A stretch of DNA of 10,076 nt, taken from NCBI GenBank assembly GCA_030605515.1, contig JAUWIE010000029.1, positions 1 through 10,076 of the forward strand, read 5' to 3'. Below are positions 7,701 to 10,076 of the stretch, one piece after another (position 1 is the first letter of the stretch; the number at the start of each line of letters is the position of its first letter). This DNA comes from Thermoplasmatota archaeon (lineage in GTDB: Archaea > Thermoplasmatota > E2 > DHVEG-1). A program made the position numbers and the translations under genes. The notes beneath the pieces are model-generated. The model saw only the letters and a list, made by a program, of their open reading frames with translations. It was not told the origin of the DNA and did not search any database.

Positions 7701-8174
7701 GTTGGTCCGACAACAGGATATATTAACGCCAATTATTTGTTTACTGCGTGTACAACTGATTCAGATGGAGAAGGTGTATACTATTATTTTGATTGGGGTG
7801 ATGGCAGTGGAAATATATCTGGAAAAAGATTATCTGATGTACTCATATCAATGAGTCATTCGTGGAAAAAACAAGGAGTATATACCGTCAAGGTTAAAGC
7901 ATTAGATGAACATGGTGCTGAAAGCAATTGGTCTGAATTTCTATCTGTTAATATATCAGTTATCTGTGGAGATCTAAATTCTGATGGTACTTTAAACATA
8001 GCCGATTTAACATATATTATTGCGTACTTATACGGAAGTGGACCTCCACCTGAACCAGATCTTTGTATCGGTGATGTTAATGGAGATGGGAGTGTAAATA
8101 TTGGGGATTTGACATATATTATTGCTTATTTGTACGGTGGTGGATTACCACCGGTTGAAAACTGTTGCGACTAA
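4743..8174 (+). CDS. Exported beta-helix/propeller protein with C-terminal type I dockerin
   Basis: This 1143-residue multidomain extracellular protein has a clear ATG and strong AAGGAGG site. A hydrophobic segment at 8-27 (EILAIGIIIVFIGASIASG) is a signal or anchor. Residues 77-365 are a NosD-like right-handed beta-helix ending in the typical YPSGGNYWDDYEGSD (317-331) and GSDGIGDVPYEI. Residues 373-474 look like a CARDB adhesion domain, and 478-580 like a BACON/Ig domain. Residues 582-975 form a propeller with seven strand motifs of the form YCLNGxNGxxIW, at about 621, 669, 721, 766, 811, 861 and 922. FG-GAP-like loops such as GDINNDGKDEV and GDLNHDGQLDV alternate with them. A PKD-like domain (980-1073) and two dockerin repeats (1076-1134) complete it. 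I see no catalytic domain, so a binding or scaffold role on a polysaccharide or glycoprotein is inferred. The cohesin gene follows 198 bases downstream. Confidence 0.92.
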   Translation: MKINIPAGEILAIGIIIVFIGASIASGMSGSINTGAMDFEDSIEADEIKELTDEKIISVERDTIKNYALDLQRSTTLYVGGDGANNYTYIQDAIDDANTGDTVFVYSGTYYEHLVIDKTINLIGEDKNETIIDGSDTGNVVYIDANNVSINNFLIRNSGTDYDECGIQIGYGNNLEIKNNVITDTYAAIRGFPKFSMFADNEVSRFDEYGFWFIYAENNSIINNEINNGEGDGYNIFLIYSSDNNSVVGNILSDNPGGWGVKITSSSGNIVINNTIVNNYGGVYIKGSPENHVYHNYFVNNNQNACDNCCSTWDNGYPSGGNYWDDYEGSDNFSGPDQNVPGSDGIGDVPYEISCGAMKDEYPLMVPSTGENHDIEVVFLDVPYYAPLNEITYVQASIRNLGFYDESDILVNFLVNETVENSMILSSLNSWQLEHVSFEWIPTNEGVYTVGVEAEPVPGENITSNNILNTIVQAIPVSDIWVSPELFDLHLNNEAILTYNLTIGNEETATATLEFNVTVSSVPWLTVYPLEGVLDIGSSLDLAITVNTTALLEYAYTALIIMSSNDFNEPTLIIPVIVSVDDFEILWKNSENVEVSYYTSIFSSFINDDDIADILVNQSVLNGSNGELIWNTEIGKICGVGDINNDGKDEVFTKVENPSAYPGNYSTLYCLNRSNGEIIWDCNIECTIINNIVVGDLLGDERKEIIVATGDWVYRDNQYVYCINGSTGDFIWMKRTINRPICAAIADVNADGNNNVLVSSWEQRLYCLNGENNDSIWEINTIVDDRTLCIGDLNDDPYKEIIIEAGYGVRCVSGKNGTFLWEWEQDWDAGVKGSFQSILIADMIPNIPGNEVIAGSTCGIYCLYGGDIAPSGGREIWHAGRANGILPNIVMSAAIGDLNHDGQLDVVAITDDCPPWTKGNVYALYGQYGSPLWTYENCGTSDFQAILTTDLTGDSYPEVIAKDNSYVCALLDNFPLDNYPPNKPTIVGPTTGYINANYLFTACTTDSDGEGVYYYFDWGDGSGNISGKRLSDVLISMSHSWKKQGVYTVKVKALDEHGAESNWSEFLSVNISVICGDLNSDGTLNIADLTYIIAYLYGSGPPPEPDLCIGDVNGDGSVNIGDLTYIIAYLYGGGLPPVENCCD
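4971..5837 (+). other. NosD-like right-handed beta-helix domain
   Basis: Residues 77-365 of the dockerin protein. The opening, TYIQDAIDDANTGDTVFVYS with GTYYEHLVI, is the classic start of NosD/CASH parallel beta-helices. Asn-rich rungs of the type NN-x-I-x-NN then repeat through 148-300. Such helices bind or process surface carbohydrate in many archaeal exported proteins. The copper role of bacterial NosD need not apply. Confidence 0.8.
6486..7667 (+). other. Seven-repeat beta-propeller domain (PQQ/FG-GAP-like)
   Basis: Residues 582-975 of the dockerin protein. Seven motifs ending in IW, LW or similar (for example GSNGELIW, RSNGEIIW, GSTGDFIW, KNGTFLWE) alternate with Asp-rich loops (GDINNDGKDEV, ADVNADGNNNV, GDLNHDGQLDV, TDLTGDSYPEV). 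The loops resemble the calcium-binding loops of integrin-alpha FG-GAP repeats. Seven repeats would close a seven-bladed propeller. Confidence 0.7.
7965..8144 (+). other. Type I dockerin domain (two F-hand repeats)
   Basis: Residues 1075-1134. Each repeat has a 12-residue EF-like calcium loop. Loop 1 uses D1077, N1079, D1081, N1085 and D1088; loop 2 uses D1111, N1113, D1115, N1119 and D1122. Both are followed by the same helix, DLTYIIAYLYG. The repeats are 34 residues (102 bases) apart and share ACATATATTATTGC at the DNA level. Positions 10-11 of the loops, which decide partner choice in bacterial dockerins, are Ile-Ala and Ile-Gly. A cysteine precedes each loop (1075, 1108), and two more lie at the very C-terminus (1141, 1142). 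Confidence 0.9.
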
Positions 8175-8185
8175 TATAAAGTTCT

Positions 8186-8217
8186 AATTTTTTCCTCTTC
8201 TATTTTAAATTTATTTT
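8186..8217 (+). terminator. T-rich terminator after the dockerin gene
   Basis: A T6 run (8188-8193) and further pyrimidine/T-rich runs up to 8217 begin about 13 bases after the TAA. This suggests the dockerin gene ends its own transcript, although read-through into the cohesin gene cannot be excluded. Confidence 0.4.
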
Positions 8218-8302
8218 AACAAATATAATGAATTAAATGGATTAATTATTGGTCTCATATGAATAACAAAAAAATTCAGATGTCTTTATAAAAATAAGGA
8301 AA

Positions 8303-8315
8303 AATTATATACTCT
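8303..8315 (+). promoter_or_regulatory. Candidate promoter of the cohesin gene
   Basis: AATTATATACTC within this stretch is the best TATA-like box in the 198-base gap between the dockerin and cohesin genes. It would start transcription near 8335 and leave a leader of about 35-40 bases that contains a small hairpin and the ribosome binding site. Confidence 0.4.
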
Positions 8316-8340
8316 AAATTTATTTACTATACAGATAGAA

Positions 8341-8365
8341 AAGCAATTTACTTGCTTAAGGAGGT
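8341..8365 (+). promoter_or_regulatory. Small leader hairpin abutting a very strong ribosome binding site
   Basis: AAGCAA (8341-8346) pairs with TTGCTT (8352-8357) across a five-base loop. The next bases are AAGGAGGT (8358-8365), a full match to the anti-Shine-Dalgarno sequence, seven bases before ATG 8373. The hairpin does not cover the ribosome binding site. It may keep it open or protect the mRNA 5' end. Confidence 0.35.
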
Positions 8366-8372
8366 AGTATTT

Positions 8373-10076
8373 ATGAAAACAATATATAAACGTAAAGAAA
8401 TTTTGAAGATAGTTATAGCACTAACTGTTGCCATAGCTTTTATTATGCCAGTATCAGCAGTATCTAACATAAATAATGAGAAAACAATCGCCATATCAGA
8501 TAGGGCCATTAACAAATTAAATGGTGATAGCTATATGCTGGTGGAAAACCAAACTGTGATAGCCGGTGAAACGGGAATAATTGTAAATATTACTGGTGAA
8601 TGGACGGAGACGATCTCTGGATTCAGTATTGGTATGCATTATGATCCAACGCAGATAGAGATCGATATATCAGATCCTACAGCTATGAAGACTGGTACTG
8701 TTGCTGAGACAGCATTTGTCTTTCAACCAGTTATGCCATCTCCTGGTGTGTTTTCACTTGGAGCAGCTTGGTTCCCAGGTTCATATCCACCTGCTGGATC
8801 AGGTCTACTTGTAAAGCTATTTATTAATATATCTTCAACAGCCATAAATGGTGATACTATTCTTGATCTTGGTGTTTTTGGAGGTGATCCACCTGTTGAA
8901 TGTGCATATGCAGATGAGTTTTCTTCTGTGATCTATCCTGAGCTTTTTGATGGATTTTTAACTATTACTGGTGGTAATGACCCACCAAATATACCAACAA
9001 GTCCAATGCCTGCGGATAGTGAAACTGATGTAGCTATAGATACAAGCCTTAGTTGGACCGGTGGAGATCCAAACCCCAGTGATACAGTAACATATGATGT
9101 CTACTACGGAGAAACTAGCCCACCGCCAAAAGTAGTATCTAATCAATCAGCAACAACCTATGATCCACCAGGTGACCTAAACTATGAAACAGTTTATTAC
9201 TGGCGGATTGTTGCATGGGATAACCATGGAGCAAGTACTGCAGGTGATGAATGGCAGTTTACCACAGAACCAATTCCAAATGACCCCCCATATACTCCTA
9301 GTAACCCAATCCCTGTAAATGAATCAATTGATGTCGCCGTCGAAACTGATCTCAGCTGGACTGGTGGAGATCCTGACCCTGGCGATACAGTTTTGTATGA
9401 TTTGTACTTTGGCATTGATCCTGATCCATCCTTAATTGCTTCAGGACTGACTGACACTTTCTATAACCCCATCGGTATACTAGACCATGACACAACATAT
9501 TACTGGAAAATCATTTCTAATGACGGTATAGCATCTACAGAAGGCCCAATATGGCACTTCACAACGATACCTAATTACCCGCCAAATGAACCAAGCGATC
9601 CAACACCAACTAATGAATCAACTGATATTCCAATAGTTACCGGATTAAGTTGGACTGGTGGTGATCCGAACCCTAGCGATACAGTAACATATGATGTTTA
9701 CTTTGGTATAGTGTCAGATCCACCATTAGTAGCATCTGGTCTAACAGAAACTAATTATAATCCAGGAACACTAGATTATGAAACAATGTATTATTGGAAG
9801 GTTGTTTCCCATGATGACTATACTCATACTACAATTGGACCATTATGGCATTTCACAACAACACCAAACTATCCACCAAATCTACCAAATAACCCAAACC
9901 CAGAGGACGGGGCAATAGATATACCCATAAGTGGTCTTACACTAACTTGGACTTGCAGTGACCCTGAGGATGATCCATTGACATATGATGTATATTTTGG
10001 AACTGACCCATCTCCAGGCCTGATTGCTTTTGGACTTACTGATACTTTGTATAGTCCCCCTGGTGATCTAAGTTAT
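8373..10076 (+). CDS. Secreted cohesin-like protein with Fn3-like repeat array (3' end outside window)
   Basis: The frame is open from ATG 8373 to the window edge (568 codons so far) with a very strong AAGGAGGT site. Residues 1-29 are a Sec signal peptide with basic start (KRK, 6-8), a hydrophobic core (12-25) and PVSA before the likely cleavage site. Residues 53-199 look like a cohesin: NQTVIAGETGIIVNITG, then SGFSIGMHYDPTQIEI, GVFSLGAAWFPG, and the ending ELFDGFLTITG, all at the positions usual for that beta-sandwich. From 202 follow Fn3-like repeats of 101, 98, 98 and at least 70 residues, each with LSWTGGDP-like, TYDVYFG-like and TTYYWKV-like strands and an FTT-x-PNxPPN linker. It probably acts as a surface stalk or scaffold that displays the cohesin. 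The natural partner is the dockerin protein encoded just upstream. A membrane anchor or further modules may lie beyond the window. Confidence 0.9.
   Translation, partial: MKTIYKRKEILKIVIALTVAIAFIMPVSAVSNINNEKTIAISDRAINKLNGDSYMLVENQTVIAGETGIIVNITGEWTETISGFSIGMHYDPTQIEIDISDPTAMKTGTVAETAFVFQPVMPSPGVFSLGAAWFPGSYPPAGSGLLVKLFINISSTAINGDTILDLGVFGGDPPVECAYADEFSSVIYPELFDGFLTITGGNDPPNIPTSPMPADSETDVAIDTSLSWTGGDPNPSDTVTYDVYYGETSPPPKVVSNQSATTYDPPGDLNYETVYYWRIVAWDNHGASTAGDEWQFTTEPIPNDPPYTPSNPIPVNESIDVAVETDLSWTGGDPDPGDTVLYDLYFGIDPDPSLIASGLTDTFYNPIGILDHDTTYYWKIISNDGIASTEGPIWHFTTIPNYPPNEPSDPTPTNESTDIPIVTGLSWTGGDPNPSDTVTYDVYFGIVSDPPLVASGLTETNYNPGTLDYETMYYWKVVSHDDYTHTTIGPLWHFTTTPNYPPNLPNNPNPEDGAIDIPISGLTLTWTCSDPEDDPLTYDVYFGTDPSPGLIAFGLTDTLYSPPGDLSY
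8529..8969 (+). other. Cohesin-like domain
   Basis: Residues 53-199 of the secreted protein. The opening strand with AGETGIIVNI, the GFSIGMHYDP motif near residue 90, a loop with PGVFSLGAAW, and the closing DGFLTITG follow the order of cohesin modules. The general fold is shared with family 2/3 carbohydrate-binding modules, which is the main alternative. The dockerin encoded next door favours cohesin. Confidence 0.7.
8976..10076 (+). repeat. Tandem Fn3-like coding repeats (four, last one cut by the window)
   Basis: Repeat units start at 8976, 9279, 9573 and 9867, with lengths 303, 294, 294 and at least 210 bases. Repeats 1 and 3 share the exact 20 bases GATACAGTAACATATGATGT at 9081-9100 and 9678-9697, while repeat 2 differs there. 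This points to duplication or gene conversion between non-adjacent units. The first two residues of each unit are ND or NY, followed by PP. Confidence 0.85.

Noticed and set aside
8958..9457. Reverse open frames inside the Fn3-like repeats
   Set aside because: They recur because the forward repeats recur. The forward frame is open over the full 568 codons with clear domains.
8976..10076. CRISPR array or mobile-element repeats
   Set aside because: The ~300-base repeats keep one reading frame and vary as protein domains do. There are no short identical repeats with unique spacers.
4743..10076. A true cellulosome
   Set aside because: No glycoside hydrolase, cellulose-binding module or multiple-cohesin scaffoldin is visible in the window. 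Only one dockerin and one cohesin-like domain are seen.

Overview
The window is AT-rich DNA that most likely comes from an archaeon, probably of the Thermoplasmatota (marine benthic group D-like lineages are a plausible guess). The strongest evidence is a complete sn-glycerol-1-phosphate dehydrogenase, the enzyme that sets the stereochemistry of archaeal lipids. It sits next to a UPF0179 protein, an archaeal family. Several ribosome binding sites are GGTGAT or GGAGTGAT, which pair with the archaeal 16S rRNA 3' end. TATA-like boxes and T-rich terminators also fit. The lineage call rests on protein style and on a DUF6015-like protein; it is inference.

Layout. Positions 1-650 hold the tail of an unidentified gene, a possible 25-codon ORF overlapping it by ATGA, and a DUF6015-like small protein. 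A T10 tract then separates these from metK (764-1939), a bacterial/eukaryotic-type S-adenosylmethionine synthetase. Next come a 75-aa conserved-looking small protein (2064-2291), a hairpin/T-run terminator, and a single-pass membrane-anchored protein of unknown function (2401-3066). The last of these converges on, and shares stop-codon bases with, a minus-strand operon. That operon is egsA (G1P dehydrogenase, 4578 to 3490) followed after one base by the UPF0179 gene (3488 to 3063).

A divergent promoter region (4597-4742) leads into the accessory part of the window. The first gene (4743-8174) encodes a 1143-aa exported multidomain protein. Its order is N-terminal hydrophobic segment, NosD-like right-handed beta-helix, CARDB-like domain, Ig/BACON-like domain, beta-propeller with seven recognisable repeats, PKD-like domain, and a C-terminal two-repeat type I dockerin. 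The second gene (8373 to beyond the window end) encodes a secreted protein with a signal peptide, a cohesin-like domain, and an array of at least four ~98-101-residue fibronectin-III-like repeats.

The most interesting point is this adjacent dockerin/cohesin pair in an archaeon. It suggests a calcium-dependent, non-cellulosomal complex at the cell surface, in which the beta-helix/propeller protein docks onto a neighbour with a long Fn3-like stalk. Neither protein shows a recognisable hydrolase domain in this window. Both genes have very strong AAGGAGG ribosome binding sites, unlike the GGTGAT-type sites of the housekeeping genes here. The window holds no tRNA or rRNA genes, CRISPR arrays or transposases that I can see, and no gene-free stretch longer than 300 bases.
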